NCBI GenBank assembly: GCA_016218815.1
Contig: JACRCX010000009.1
Location: forward strand, 1 to 63,879
From: Deltaproteobacteria bacterium
Lineage (GTDB): Bacteria > Myxococcota_A > Polyangia > DRWM01 > JAAZOP01
DNA length: 63,879 bases
Direction: 5' to 3'
This document shows, in pieces, positions 53,980 through 62,751 of this stretch. The translations under genes and the position numbers were made by a program. The number at the start of each line of letters is the position of its first letter. Position 1 is the first letter of the stretch. The notes beneath the pieces are model-generated. The model ran no database searches and was not told where the DNA came from. It worked only from the letters and a program-made list of their open reading frames with translations.

Positions 53980-54081
53980 CAGTCATGAGTCATGAGTCGA
54001 CCCGTCCGGAACGCGATCCGGGGATTCCGGATGGTCGGCCAAGGCCTGCAGCGTCGACTCACCACTCATGACTCATGACTG
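53980..54081. repeat. Inverted repeat made of TCATGAG heptamers at the kbl 3' end
   Basis: CAGTCATGAGTCATGAGTCGAC (53980-54001) is mirrored by GTCGACTC-ACCA-CTCATGACTCATGACTG-type sequence (54053-54081); the loop is about 50 nt. The right arm contains the kbl stop codon. It could fold into a long RNA hairpin acting as transcript end. Confidence 0.85.
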
Positions 54082-55269
54082 CTTCAGGACGCCCAGCCCC
54101 TTCCCCACCTTCGTGAACGCGGCGATCGCCTTGTCCAGGTGCTTCTTCTCGTGGCCCGCCGAAAGCTGCACGCGGATGCGCGCCTGCCCCTTCGGCACCA
54201 CCGGATAGAAGAAGCCGATGACGTAGATCCCCTCGGCCAGGAGCTGCGCCGCGAACTTCTGCGCCAACGGCGCGTCGTAGAGCATGATCGGACAGATCGG
54301 GTGCACGCCCGGCTTGATCTCGAACCCGGCCTTGGTCATGCCGTCACGGAAGTACTTCGTGTTCCACTCCAGCTTGTCCCGCAGCTCCGTCGTCTCCGAC
54401 AGCAGGTCGAACACCGCGATCGTCGCGTAGACCACCGCGGAGGAGACCGTGTTGGAGAAGAGGTAGGGACGCGAACGCTGGCGCAGCAGCTCGACGATCT
54501 CCTTGCGGCCCGAGGTGAACCCGCCGGAGGCGCCGCCCAACGCCTTGCCGAAGGTCCCCGTGATGATGTCGATCTTCCCCACCACGTTGTTGTGCTCGTG
54601 GCTGCCGCGGCCGTGCTTCCCCAGGAAGCCCGTCGCGTGCGCGTCGTCGACCTGCACCAGCGCGTCGTACTTCTCCGCCAACGCGACGATCTGGTCGAGC
54701 TTCGCGATGTCGCCGTCCATCGAGAAGGCGCCGTCCGAGGAGATCAGCCGGTACTTGGCGCCCTGCGTCTCCCGGAGCTTCGCCTCCAGGTCGGCCATGT
54801 CCGCGTGCTGGTAGATGAGGCGCGTCGCCTTGCACAACCGGATGCCGTCGATGATCGACGCATGGTTGAGCTGGTCCGTGATGATCGCGCAGTCCTTGTC
54901 CAAGAGCGGCTCGAAGACCCCGCCGTTGGCGTCGAAGGCCGAGGAGTACAGGATGGTGTCCTCGGTGCCGAGGAACTTGCTGACCTTCTCCTCCAGGACC
55001 TTGTGGATGTCCTGCGTGCCGCAGATGAAGCGCACGCTGCTCATCCCGTAGCCCCACTTGTCCAGACCCTCGTGCGCGGCCTTGACCACCTTGGGGTGGG
55101 AGGAGAGACCGAGGTAGTTGTTGGCGCAGAAGTTGACGACGTCCTCGCCGGTCTTGACCTTGATGTCCGCCGACTGCGGACCCATGATGATGCGCTCGCT
55201 CTTGTAGAGCCCCTGCTCCTTGATGCTCGCCAGCTCCGTCTGCAGCCAATCCTTCATCTTGCCGTACAT
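54073..55269 (-). CDS. kbl: Glycine C-acetyltransferase (2-amino-3-ketobutyrate CoA ligase)
   Basis: 398 residues with the alpha-oxoamine synthase fold: [15 protein letters not shown], the [12 protein letters not shown] segment, [16 protein letters not shown] and PLP-binding lysine in TFGKALGG. It splits 2-amino-3-ketobutyrate with CoA into glycine and acetyl-CoA, the second step of threonine breakdown. AAGGAGAG lies five nt upstream of the ATG. tdh lies upstream on the same strand, 151 nt apart, which fits one operon. The stop codon sits inside a heptamer inverted repeat. Confidence 0.97.
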   Translation of the reverse strand: MYGKMKDWLQTELASIKEQGLYKSERIIMGPQSADIKVKTGEDVVNFCANNYLGLSSHPKVVKAAHEGLDKWGYGMSSVRFICGTQDIHKVLEEKVSKFLGTEDTILYSSAFDANGGVFEPLLDKDCAIITDQLNHASIIDGIRLCKATRLIYQHADMADLEAKLRETQGAKYRLISSDGAFSMDGDIAKLDQIVALAEKYDALVQVDDAHATGFLGKHGRGSHEHNNVVGKIDIITGTFGKALGGASGGFTSGRKEIVELLRQRSRPYLFSNTVSSAVVYATIAVFDLLSETTELRDKLEWNTKYFRDGMTKAGFEIKPGVHPICPIMLYDAPLAQKFAAQLLAEGIYVIGFFYPVVPKGQARIRVQLSAGHEKKHLDKAIAAFTKVGKGLGVLKQS

Positions 55270-55374
55270 GTCGCTCTCCTTGTCCCCCGGAAGATCCTCG
55301 CCGGAACCCGTACCACAGCGGGGCTCGCCGCCGCAACGGGGATGGCAGGATCGCGGCCGGCGCTGCCCCTGCTG

Positions 55375-55402
55375 CCAGCTGCCAGCTACTAGCTACCAGC
55401 CG
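55375..55402. repeat. CCAGCTA-type heptamer between kbl and tdh
   Basis: CCAGCTG, CCAGCTA, CTAGCTA and CCAGCCG in 7-bp register within the 151-bp gap. The unit is related to that at 5277-5318. Confidence 0.8.
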
Positions 55403-55420
55403 CGCCCCGGCGCCGCGCCG

Positions 55421-56539
55421 TCAGCAGATGCCGCACCGCTTCTTCGCCGCCGCCAGCTCGGCCGGGTCGGGGAACAGCACGACCTTCGCCGACGCCCGCG
55501 GCCGCGTCGTCATCGCCTCGAAGCCCTTCCCGTAGTCCTCCAGCGAGAACATGTGCGTGATCACGGGGCAGACGTCGATGCGCCCCGCCGCCAGCAGGTT
55601 GCGGTTGCGGTACCATGTGTCGAACATCTTGCGGCCGTTGATGCCGTGGATCTGGCAGCCCTTGAACACGATGCCCGCGCTGTAGTCGATCGGCAGCGGC
55701 GAGCTGGACGGGATGCCGAAGGCCGTCACGCGGCCCGCCTTGCGTACCATGCGGAAGCAGTCCACGATCGAGTCCTGCGAGCCGACCATCTCCAGCGCGA
55801 TGTCCACGCCGTTGCCGCCCGTGTGGTCGCGCACGAACTGGTAGCGCTCGTCCGCCGTGGACCGGTTGGTGAACAGCAGGTGGTCGGCCCCGAGCTTCTT
55901 GCCCAGGTCCATGTTGAAGTCGTACTTGCCGATGAGGATGATCTTCGCCACGCCGCAGGTGCGCGCGACCGCCACCGCGAACAGCGAGATCGGCCCGTCG
56001 CCCGTGATGACCATCGTCTTGCCCGCGACGTCCGCGTCCTCGCCCAGCACCGCGTAGCACGCGTTGCCCATCGGCTCCTGGATCGTCGCCAGCTCCGGCG
56101 GGATGCTCTTGTCGTTCACCCACGCCACCGACTCGGGCACCGCGAAGTACTCCGCGAACGCCCCGTCGCAGTCGACGCCCAGGATCTTCATGTGCTCGCC
56201 CACGTGGAACGACCCGAGCAGCGCGGTGAGGTCGCCGGGATCGTAGATGTGCGTCTCGGCCGAGATCGAGTCGCCGACCTTGATGCGCTTGACGTGCGCC
56301 CCGACCTCGACCACCTCCCCCGCCACCTCGTGCCCCAGCGTCTGCGGCAGCCGCGTCTCGCCGATGCGGCCCTGCGCCCACGGGTCCCACTTGTAGATGT
56401 GGACGTCCGTCCCGCAGATCGAGGTCGCACGCACCTTCACCAGCACCCAGTCCGGCGCAATCCTCGGGATCGACACCTCGCGCCATTCCGCGCCGAGCGC
56501 CGCCTTCGTCTTGACCACCGCCCTCATCTTCTCCGCCAT
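55421..56539 (-). CDS. tdh: L-threonine 3-dehydrogenase lacking the structural-zinc cysteines
   Basis: Medium-chain dehydrogenase of 372 residues. Catalytic zinc ligands are present (C42 in SICGTDVHIY, H70-E71 in GHEVAGEV), and the Rossmann region is seen at VITGDGPISLFAVAVAR. The segment around residues 95-130, where E. coli Tdh has four Cys for structural zinc, reads THIYDPGDLTALLGSFHVGE and contains none. It oxidises L-threonine to 2-amino-3-ketobutyrate with NAD, the substrate of Kbl. GAGAGG six nt before MAEKM decides the start over an open frame 17 codons longer. Confidence 0.93.
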   Translation of the reverse strand: MAEKMRAVVKTKAALGAEWREVSIPRIAPDWVLVKVRATSICGTDVHIYKWDPWAQGRIGETRLPQTLGHEVAGEVVEVGAHVKRIKVGDSISAETHIYDPGDLTALLGSFHVGEHMKILGVDCDGAFAEYFAVPESVAWVNDKSIPPELATIQEPMGNACYAVLGEDADVAGKTMVITGDGPISLFAVAVARTCGVAKIILIGKYDFNMDLGKKLGADHLLFTNRSTADERYQFVRDHTGGNGVDIALEMVGSQDSIVDCFRMVRKAGRVTAFGIPSSSPLPIDYSAGIVFKGCQIHGINGRKMFDTWYRNRNLLAAGRIDVCPVITHMFSLEDYGKGFEAMTTRPRASAKVVLFPDPAELAAAKKRCGIC

Positions 56540-56672
56540 CTTGGACCTCTCGCCCCCCGACCTCCCCACCTCTCCAGTCGGCCTCCCCACCTCTCCTTTT
56601 CCGGCTTCGCGAACGAACGCTACGCCGAGCGCGCTGCCGCACGGTCGGTCAGTCGAAGGCCTCGGCCTCGCC

Positions 56673-58136
56673 TCAGAACATCGCCGTGACCGCGGCGGAC
56701 ACGTCGAACACCGTCGTCTCCTGCACGCGGAACCGGTTGCCCGGTGCGTCGATCGCCTCGCGCGTCATCGGGTTGTACTGCCCGCTGCCCGGAGTCCCGC
56801 CGCACGTCCCGCCCGCCTCCGAGTTGCACTCGTCCGTGAACGTGATGTAGTGCTCCTGGTCGTGCGCGAACCCGACCCCGACGACGAACTTCACGTACTT
56901 CGCCGCCTGGATCCCCACCGTCAGCCGCCCCATGAACGTCGCGTAGTTCTCGATGTCCGTCATGCCGCTCCAGCGGTAGAGCGCGTCCCGGCCGTAGGCC
57001 GTGTCCCACGCGTTGATGAAGACGGTTCGCGGGTCCGAGAGGCTGACCGAATCGTAGCACGGCGAATCGCTCCCGTCCGCGTTGTGGTGCGAGTACGTCA
57101 GCCGGCAGTCGTCCGATGACCCCAGCGCGTCGAACAATTCGGAGAAGGTGCGACCCTCGCTGTGGAACGTCCCCGAGATCTCCAGCCCGATCCACAACTT
57201 CTGGAACCGCTCCAGGTTCTCCCACGGGATGATGTCCATCCCGAACATCAGCGTCCCCTCGACCGGCGGCATCGTGTTGATCTGGCCGTCGACCGGGTTG
57301 TCGAAATGGTGGTACGTGTCGTTCTTCGGGATGCCCACCAGCGCGAACAGCCCCCCGAACGGCTCGATGTACTGGAACCGCCGCGACAGCGCCATGCCCA
57401 GCCGGATCTCCGTCAGCCCCCGGCTCTCGCCGCCCCCGCCGTCCTCCGCGCTCGCCGCCTGCAGCAGCTCGCCGATCCCGAACCGCCCCTCGACGTTGAG
57501 CACCCAGTTCGGCTCCGTCGGGTCGCGCTCCTGGTTGAACGGCGCCCACGACAGCCCCACCGTGAAGTAGTCGATGCCGCTGCGCTCCGGCGACTCGAAC
57601 GGCAGCGTGAAGATCCCGCCCAGGATGTTGTCCACGAAGGCGTGGTTCGTCCCGGCCTCGTAGTCCAGGCTCCGGTTGTCCGAAAGGATCAGCGGCCAGC
57701 GCGTGTAGAACTGGAGGTCGTGGTACAGGCCCAGCACCAGCAGCAGGTCCAGCGTGTGGACGGTCTGGGTGTACCGGGCGATGTCGATGAAGTCGACGAA
57801 CTGGCTGTACGCGCCGTCGTCACGGACGCCCCCCACGTTGCACAGCGTCGGATTGCGGCACTCGCGCGTGATCTTCGCGCGCCGCAACGAGTAGTCGTAC
57901 GCGACCGACAGGCTCAGGTCGAACGGGTCGTCGCCGTCGAAGGCGTCGATCACGTCGACCACCTCGCTCGGCGAGACGAAGTGCACGAAATCCCACACCG
58001 CACGGTCCGCCGCGCTGTGCTCCGCCGCCCGCTCGCCGGTCGTCGACTCCGTCGTCGCCTCGGCAGCGGCCGGAGTCGCGCACACGAGCAGCAGGGGAAC
58101 GATCAGCCCGCACACCGGCGCGATTATGCTTCGCAT
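56673..58136 (-). CDS. Outer-membrane beta-barrel-like protein
   Basis: Signal peptide MRSIIAPVCGLIVPLLLVCA with cleavage near TPAAAEA. The 487-residue mature chain alternates aromatic and polar residues (LDLLLVLGLYHDLQFYTRWP, FRVQETTVFDVSAAVTAMF) and ends in Phe, the BAM signal. Loops hold Cys pairs (CRNPTLCNVGG, CNSEAGGTCGG). AGGGTGG six nt before ATG supports this start over the ATG five codons upstream. It resembles the protein at the window start in style, not clearly in sequence. Function unknown. Confidence 0.65.
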   Translation of the reverse strand: MRSIIAPVCGLIVPLLLVCATPAAAEATTESTTGERAAEHSAADRAVWDFVHFVSPSEVVDVIDAFDGDDPFDLSLSVAYDYSLRRAKITRECRNPTLCNVGGVRDDGAYSQFVDFIDIARYTQTVHTLDLLLVLGLYHDLQFYTRWPLILSDNRSLDYEAGTNHAFVDNILGGIFTLPFESPERSGIDYFTVGLSWAPFNQERDPTEPNWVLNVEGRFGIGELLQAASAEDGGGGESRGLTEIRLGMALSRRFQYIEPFGGLFALVGIPKNDTYHHFDNPVDGQINTMPPVEGTLMFGMDIIPWENLERFQKLWIGLEISGTFHSEGRTFSELFDALGSSDDCRLTYSHHNADGSDSPCYDSVSLSDPRTVFINAWDTAYGRDALYRWSGMTDIENYATFMGRLTVGIQAAKYVKFVVGVGFAHDQEHYITFTDECNSEAGGTCGGTPGSGQYNPMTREAIDAPGNRFRVQETTVFDVSAAVTAMF

Positions 58137-58198
58137 CGCGTCCACCCTCATGCCGCGCAAGCTAGCAGCCGCCCCTTTCGGGTGTCAAGGGAACGCGC

Positions 58199-59503
58199 CT
58201 ACTCCCCGAAAACCTCGATCGTGTCGATCGGGATCTCCTGCGGCGCCGCCGCCTCCCGCGCCTGCTCCAGGTCCCGGTTGGTCGTGCGCAGCCGCGCCGA
58301 CAACACCTGCAGCATGTTCCACAACACCTTCTTGGCCAGCTCGCTCTCCTTGCGGATCAACGTGAAGAACATCTTGCGGTCCAGCCGCAAGAGCAGCGTG
58401 TCGTCCACCGTCGTGACCGACGCCGAGCGCGGCGCCTGATCGATGAGCGCCATCTCGCCGAAGTGCGCCCCGGGCCCCAGCCGCGCCAGGTCGCCCTCGC
58501 CGCGGTGGATCCGCACCTGCCCCGACAGCACCAGGAACAGGTCCGCCCCGCCGTCCCCCTCCACGAAGATCGTTTGCCCCTTGCCGAAACGCACCGTCTG
58601 CATGTTGACGAAGACCTTCAACAGGTCGCTGTAGCCCAGGTACTTGAAGAACGGCATCTTCGACAGCGATTCCATCCGGAAGTTGAGGTCGCGGAACCGC
58701 TCCTGCGCCACCCCCTGCACGTCGACCACGCGCACCACCACCGAGGTGATGTTGTCCTTCCCCCCGCGCTGGTTCGCCAGTTCGATCAGCGAGGGCGGGA
58801 TCGACTTCACGTCCTCCCGCGCCATGTACGCCGGCAGCTCCTTCGCCTGCAGGTACCCGGTCAACCCGTCGGAGGCGAGCAGGAACTGGTCGCCCGGCAG
58901 CACCGGGAAGGAGAACGTCTCGACGTCGACCCCCTCGTAGACCCCCACCGCCCGCGTCACCGCGTTCTTGAACTCGACCGTCGCCGCGTCCTCCGGCTTC
59001 AGGCGCCCTTCCTTGATCAGCGCGTTGACCAGCGAGTGGTCCTCCGTGAGCTGCTTCACCTCGCCCATCCGGAGCTGGTAGATGCGCGAGTCCCCGACGT
59101 GCGCCACAAAGCCGAAGTGGTCCCCCAGCAGCAGCAGCGAAAGCGTCGTTCCCATCCCCCGCTTGCTCTCGTCGGCCTCGGACTCGTGGAAGATGGCCGC
59201 CGATGCCTTCTTCACCGCATCCTCGATCGTCCGCAGCATCCGACGCTGGATCTCGTCGCCCCCCGGCGTGTCGTGGGACACCGTCCGCGCCAGCTCCACC
59301 AGATCCCGGTGCGCGATGAGGTAGTCGTGCACCGTCTGCACCGCCAGCGTCGAGGCGACCTCGCCCGCGGCGTGACCGCCCATCCCGTCCGCGACGGCGA
59401 ACAGGTTCAACGTCTTGTCGACGAGGAAGTTGTCCTCGTTGTGGTCCCGCACGCGTCCCACGTCGCTGGCGGCCCACGAGGCGACCTGCTCCACCACTGC
59501 CAT
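58199..59503 (-). CDS. PP2C phosphatase fused to a cyclic-nucleotide-binding domain
   Basis: Residues 1-~260 are a full PP2C domain (RDHNEDNF, VADGMGGHAAGE, GMGTTLSLL, HVGDSRIY, LLASDGLTGYL, RGGKDNIT). Residues ~285-405 form a cNMP-binding beta-barrel: FGKGQTIFVEGDGGADLFLV, and the phosphate-binding cassette-like FGEMALIDQAPRSASV, which contains the conserved Gly-Glu and Arg. 434 residues. GGGAGGAG five nt before ATG. It suggests dephosphorylation controlled by cAMP or a related messenger (inference), a second PP2C in the window besides the one at 13292. Confidence 0.93.
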   Translation of the reverse strand: MAVVEQVASWAASDVGRVRDHNEDNFLVDKTLNLFAVADGMGGHAAGEVASTLAVQTVHDYLIAHRDLVELARTVSHDTPGGDEIQRRMLRTIEDAVKKASAAIFHESEADESKRGMGTTLSLLLLGDHFGFVAHVGDSRIYQLRMGEVKQLTEDHSLVNALIKEGRLKPEDAATVEFKNAVTRAVGVYEGVDVETFSFPVLPGDQFLLASDGLTGYLQAKELPAYMAREDVKSIPPSLIELANQRGGKDNITSVVVRVVDVQGVAQERFRDLNFRMESLSKMPFFKYLGYSDLLKVFVNMQTVRFGKGQTIFVEGDGGADLFLVLSGQVRIHRGEGDLARLGPGAHFGEMALIDQAPRSASVTTVDDTLLLRLDRKMFFTLIRKESELAKKVLWNMLQVLSARLRTTNRDLEQAREAAAPQEIPIDTIEVFGE

Positions 59504-59702
59504 GCCGCTCCTCCCTCGTCGCGCCCCCGCGCGGCGCGTCCGGCTTCCGCCGCCGGAACCGCGTGCCGCCTTCGCGCTCGCGGCCGCATCCTATTGCGCC
59601 GCCCGCCGGTCGGCAAGGAGGAGTGCGGAGGAGGGCGCGTCCCCCCGGCTGGGGGTGATGTGCCTGGAGGCAGGGAGGGGAGAGAGGAGGTCGCGGAGAT
59701 CC

Positions 59703-59868
59703 GACTAACCGCTGAGACGCTGTGGACGCTGAGACGAACGCTGAGAAGACTGGGCTGGGGACGGGAAACGTCCCGCGACGGCGGCCCCGGATTCGGATGC
59801 CCGTGGCGCGGCGAGGCGCCGCGCCACGGACTCTCCCGCCGCCGGGTAGAACGGTGGACGGTTTCCGG
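59703..59868 (+). repeat. Left arm of a composite inverted repeat flanking bactofilin
   Basis: Block one (59703-59748) is the CGCTGAGACG minisatellite. Block two (59796-59868) contains the palindrome CCGTGGCGCGGCG-AGG-CGCCGCGCCACGG (59801-59829) followed by a unique tail ending TTTCCGG. Both blocks recur in inverted orientation at 60631-60817. Confidence 0.92.
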
Positions 59869-59909
59869 ACAAGAACGACACGCGCGTACCTCGCGGTGAG
59901 CCGCGTCCC

Positions 59910-59939
59910 TTGCGCGGCGCCTCGCCGCGCCGGTATAGT
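59910..59939 (+). promoter_or_regulatory. Bactofilin promoter
   Basis: TTGCGC (59910-59915), 18 nt, TATAGT (59934-59939), about 40 nt before the ATG. A good sigma-70-type match in GC-rich DNA, and it lies inside the inverted-repeat pair, so it would turn together with the gene. Confidence 0.55.
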
Positions 59940-59985
59940 CGATCCTTGCGCAGCAGGCGGGGGGGCGCCGGGGAGAGAGCGGACC

Positions 59986-60540
59986 ATGGCGATCGAAACG
60001 GGCGAGATCAACGCCTTGCTCGGACACGGCACGGACTTCACGGGCAAGCTCACCTTCGAAGGGACCGTGCGCATCGACGGCCGCTTCCAGGGCGAGGTGC
60101 TCACCCACGACGTGCTGATCATCGGGGAAGGGGCCGAAGTTCACGCGGAGATCGACGTGGGTACGCTCATCGTCAAGGGCGGCGTCGTCGTCGGCAACAT
60201 CCGCGCCCGCGACGCCGTCGAGATCCACGCCCCCGGCCGCGTGCTCGGCGACATCGCCTCCCCCTCCCTCTACGTCGGCAAAGGCGTCGTCTTCGACGGC
60301 CGCTGCCAGATGCGCGGCGACGACGGCGAGAACGTCTGCCGCCCCGAAGGCCCCGGCGTCGACTACGTCGGCGCCGACCCCGTCCCCCCGGAACTGCCCT
60401 CCCCCACCGCGTCCGTCCCTCCCCGCACGACCTACTCCTCCGCCCCGCCCATCCCCGTCGCCGCCGTCCCCCCCCCGACCCTCCAAGCCTGGCCCCCCGT
60501 CCAGATCGTCCCTCCCATCCCCGCCGGCAAACGAAGATAG
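59986..60540 (+). CDS. Bactofilin cytoskeletal protein
   Basis: The 184-residue product has a short N-terminus (MAIETGEINALLGHGTDFTG), then a right-handed beta-helix of about 100 residues with the bactofilin pattern (LTFEGTVRIDGRFQGEV, LIVKGGVVVGNIRARDAVEI). A disordered Pro/Ala/Thr-rich C-terminus follows. Bactofilins polymerise without nucleotide and shape cells or position other proteins. GGGGAGAGAG precedes ATG. Its location just before the ATP synthase b-subunit genes is shared, to my knowledge, with Geobacter-type genomes. Inverted repeats flank it. Confidence 0.92.
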   Translation: MAIETGEINALLGHGTDFTGKLTFEGTVRIDGRFQGEVLTHDVLIIGEGAEVHAEIDVGTLIVKGGVVVGNIRARDAVEIHAPGRVLGDIASPSLYVGKGVVFDGRCQMRGDDGENVCRPEGPGVDYVGADPVPPELPSPTASVPPRTTYSSAPPIPVAAVPPPTLQAWPPVQIVPPIPAGKRR

Positions 60541-60909
60541 TTCCTGGTCGTTTCGCCGAGTCGTCATTCGCCCGACCTGGAACGCGCTGATCGCAGGGCT
60601 CGTGTTCCACCATCCCATTCCGTGCTCGAGCCGGAAACCGTCCACCGCTCTACCCGGCGGCGGAGGAGTCCGTGGCGCGGCGCCTCTCGCCGCGCCACGG
60701 CATCAACACCCCGGACCTCCATCAGGAGTCCCCCTCCTTGCCTGCCCTTCCCCTGCCTGCCCTTCCCTTGCCTTCTCAGCGTTCCTCTCAGCGTCCTCAG
60801 CGTCTCAGCGGTAAGTCGGCCGGTCTCCGCCCCCTCCCCTCCCCTCCCTGCCCCCTCCGCTCGCTCCACGCTTGACCTCGTGCCCCCGGATCTGCTACGA
60901 GCGGCCCCA
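60541..60909. other. 369-bp region between bactofilin and atpF', right repeat arm
   Basis: No gene is supported. The right arm of the inverted repeat takes 60631-60817. A TTGACC at 60872-60877 followed 17 nt later by CTACGA could be a weak promoter for the atp genes close to the ATG; the -10 match is poor. Confidence 0.4.
60631..60817 (-). repeat. Right arm of the composite inverted repeat
   Basis: In reverse complement, 60631-60704 matches 59796-59868 nearly base for base, including the 31-bp palindrome at 60670-60700, and 60772-60817 matches 59703-59748. The spacer between the two blocks differs in sequence and length from the left arm. Confidence 0.92.
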
Positions 60910-61377
60910 ATGTTGAATCTGGCCTCCGCCGTCTGGGCCTCGGCCCGCTCCATCGTCGACATCGACGCCACTCTCCTCGTCCAGCTCGGACTGTTCCTCC
61001 TCTGCTTTCTGTTGCTTCGGGGTCTCGTGTTCAAGCCGCTCATTCGACTCGCCGACGAGCGGCGGGCGCAGACGACCGGGATGCGCGAGGAAGCCAAACG
61101 CCTGGACACCGACGCCGATGGGCGCACGAAGTCCCTCGCACGCTCGCTCCAGGATACCAAGCTCGACGCGCAGGCCGAACGGGAGAAGATCCGGCTGCTC
61201 GCCAAGCAGCGCGAGCAGGAGATCCTGCGGCTGGCGAAGGACGAGGCGGCCCGCACCGCCGACGCCGCGCACGCGTCCGTCGAGGCGCAGCGGTCGGGAG
61301 CCGAGCGCGAGGCCTCGGAGCAGGCGCGCATGCTGGCCGGAGGGATTGCCGCACGGCTCGCCGGTCGGCCGCTGTAG
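60910..61377 (+). CDS. ATP synthase F0 subunit b' (first b-type subunit)
   Basis: 155 residues: one N-terminal membrane helix (LLVQLGLFLLCFLLLRGLVF) followed directly by KPLIRLADERRAQT and a long charged coiled coil, the b/b' stator architecture. Two different b-type genes in a row are typical of bacteria with heterodimeric bb' stators. The ATG gives a normal N-terminus. Downstream 46 nt is the second b gene. Confidence 0.9.
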   Translation: MLNLASAVWASARSIVDIDATLLVQLGLFLLCFLLLRGLVFKPLIRLADERRAQTTGMREEAKRLDTDADGRTKSLARSLQDTKLDAQAEREKIRLLAKQREQEILRLAKDEAARTADAAHASVEAQRSGAEREASEQARMLAGGIAARLAGRPL

Positions 61378-61423
61378 TCCGGGACGGGTCGGTCGACATC
61401 CCGGGACCGAGGGGGTTTAGGGG

Positions 61424-62116
61424 GTGGAGGTGCACGTGGTGCACGGATTCCCACGGTTCGCGACGTGGCTCCTGCTCGTGGCTGGGCTCTCCTTCCTCCC
61501 GGCTCTCGCCGCCGCCGAGGCGACCGGGACGCACGCGGCCCAGGGGCATGCGGCCGCGGCGGAAGGCCACGGCGGCGCCCACGCCGACCCCCACCTCAAG
61601 CTCAACTGGGTCGGCTTCGGCGATCGTCACACCCCCGCCATCATCGCCCTGATCATCAACTCCGCCCTCCTCTTCTGGCTCCTCGTGCATTTCGGCAAGG
61701 CCCCGGTGAAGGGTTTCCTGGTCGAGCGGCGGAAGAAGGTGGAGGAGGAGGTCGACCAGGCGTTCGAAGAGAAGGTCCGGGCCGAGGGCAAGCTTCGCGG
61801 CGTCGTGCTGCGCACCAAGAACCTCGACGAGGAGCTGGCGCAGCTCAAGGAGGACCTGCTGCGCGTCGGCCATGACGAGCGCGATCGCCTGATCGCCGAC
61901 GCGGGCGCGCGGGCGGAGAAGATCCGCAAGGACGCGGACGCGGCGGCGCGGGAGATCGAGCGTGCGGCCGCGCGCGAGCTGCGCGCGCAGATGGTCGAGC
62001 AGGCGATGGACGCGGCCGGCAAGTCGCTGCGCGAGCGGCTCGGGCCCGCCGACCAGACGCGGCTGGCCGACGATTTCGTGCGCCGGCTGCCGGCGCAGGG
62101 AGTGCAGGCACGATGA
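61424..62116 (+). CDS. atpF: ATP synthase F0 subunit b with secretory-like N-terminus
   Basis: 230 residues. A first hydrophobic segment (ATWLLLVAGLSFLPALAAAE) resembles a cleavable signal and is followed by a His/Ala-rich stretch. Then the usual b-subunit membrane helix (IIALIINSALLFWLLVHF), VERRKKVEEEVDQAF and a coiled coil to the end. The signal-like extension is a feature I associate with deltaproteobacterial AtpF. GTG start with GAGGGGG eight nt upstream. The stop overlaps the atpH ATG (ATGA). Confidence 0.92.
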   Translation: MEVHVVHGFPRFATWLLLVAGLSFLPALAAAEATGTHAAQGHAAAAEGHGGAHADPHLKLNWVGFGDRHTPAIIALIINSALLFWLLVHFGKAPVKGFLVERRKKVEEEVDQAFEEKVRAEGKLRGVVLRTKNLDEELAQLKEDLLRVGHDERDRLIADAGARAEKIRKDADAAAREIERAAARELRAQMVEQAMDAAGKSLRERLGPADQTRLADDFVRRLPAQGVQAR

Positions 62117-62673
62117 TCACCGGCTCCGTTCCCGTGCGCTACGCCCGGGCGCTCTTCGCGTTGGCCGAGGAGAAGCAGAACCTGCCGACGCTGCAGCGCG
62201 AGTGGAAGGACCTGGCCGAGACGTTCCGGGAAAGCCCGACCCTCGGCCCCACCCTGGCCAACCCCCACCTGCCGCTCGACCAGCGCGAACGCGCTCTCTC
62301 CGATCTGCTCGACCGCCTGCCCGCCTCCCCCGCGACGCGCGGCGCCGTCCGCCTCCTGCTGCAGAAGGGCCGCATCCTGATGCTGCCCGACGTGGCGGGA
62401 GCCTTCGAGAAGCTGGTCGAGGATCGGACCGGGCGGGCGCGCGCCACGGTGACCACCGCGGTGCCGCTGTCCGAGGACTTCCATCGCGGCCTCCAAGAAC
62501 GGCTGGAGAAGGCCAGCGGGCGCAAGCTCGCGGTCGAACGCAAGGTGGACGGCGAAATCCTGGGCGGGGTCGTGGCGCGTGTGGGCGACGTCCTGTACGA
62601 CGGCTCGCTCCGCTCGGCGCTCGCCCGCCTGCGCGAGAAACTGCTGGCGGGCGGAGACGCCCCGCAGGCGTAG
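62113..62673 (+). CDS. atpH: ATP synthase F1 subunit delta
   Basis: 186 residues, all helical N-terminal domain (VRYARALFALAEEKQNLPTL) and a C-terminal part with VERKVDGEILGGVVARVGDV, the delta signature near the end. It links the stator b/b' to F1. Coupled to atpF by ATGA. Confidence 0.96.
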   Translation: MITGSVPVRYARALFALAEEKQNLPTLQREWKDLAETFRESPTLGPTLANPHLPLDQRERALSDLLDRLPASPATRGAVRLLLQKGRILMLPDVAGAFEKLVEDRTGRARATVTTAVPLSEDFHRGLQERLEKASGRKLAVERKVDGEILGGVVARVGDVLYDGSLRSALARLREKLLAGGDAPQA

Positions 62674-62751
62674 GGAACGAGGTAGCGGCGAGGCGCAGCG
62701 AGCGCCGCGAGGCGCGAAGCAAGCCCGCCGGACGCTAGGATGAGGTGATCG

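Larger units (their letters stand above)
59504..59985. other. 482-bp region before bactofilin, holding the left repeat arm and promoter
   Basis: No gene is supported here. It contains a purine-rich GGCAGGGAGGGGAGAG stretch, the CGCTGAGACG repeat, the large palindrome and the bactofilin promoter described separately. A G-rich purine strand near 59670 could form unusual DNA structure. Confidence 0.6.
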
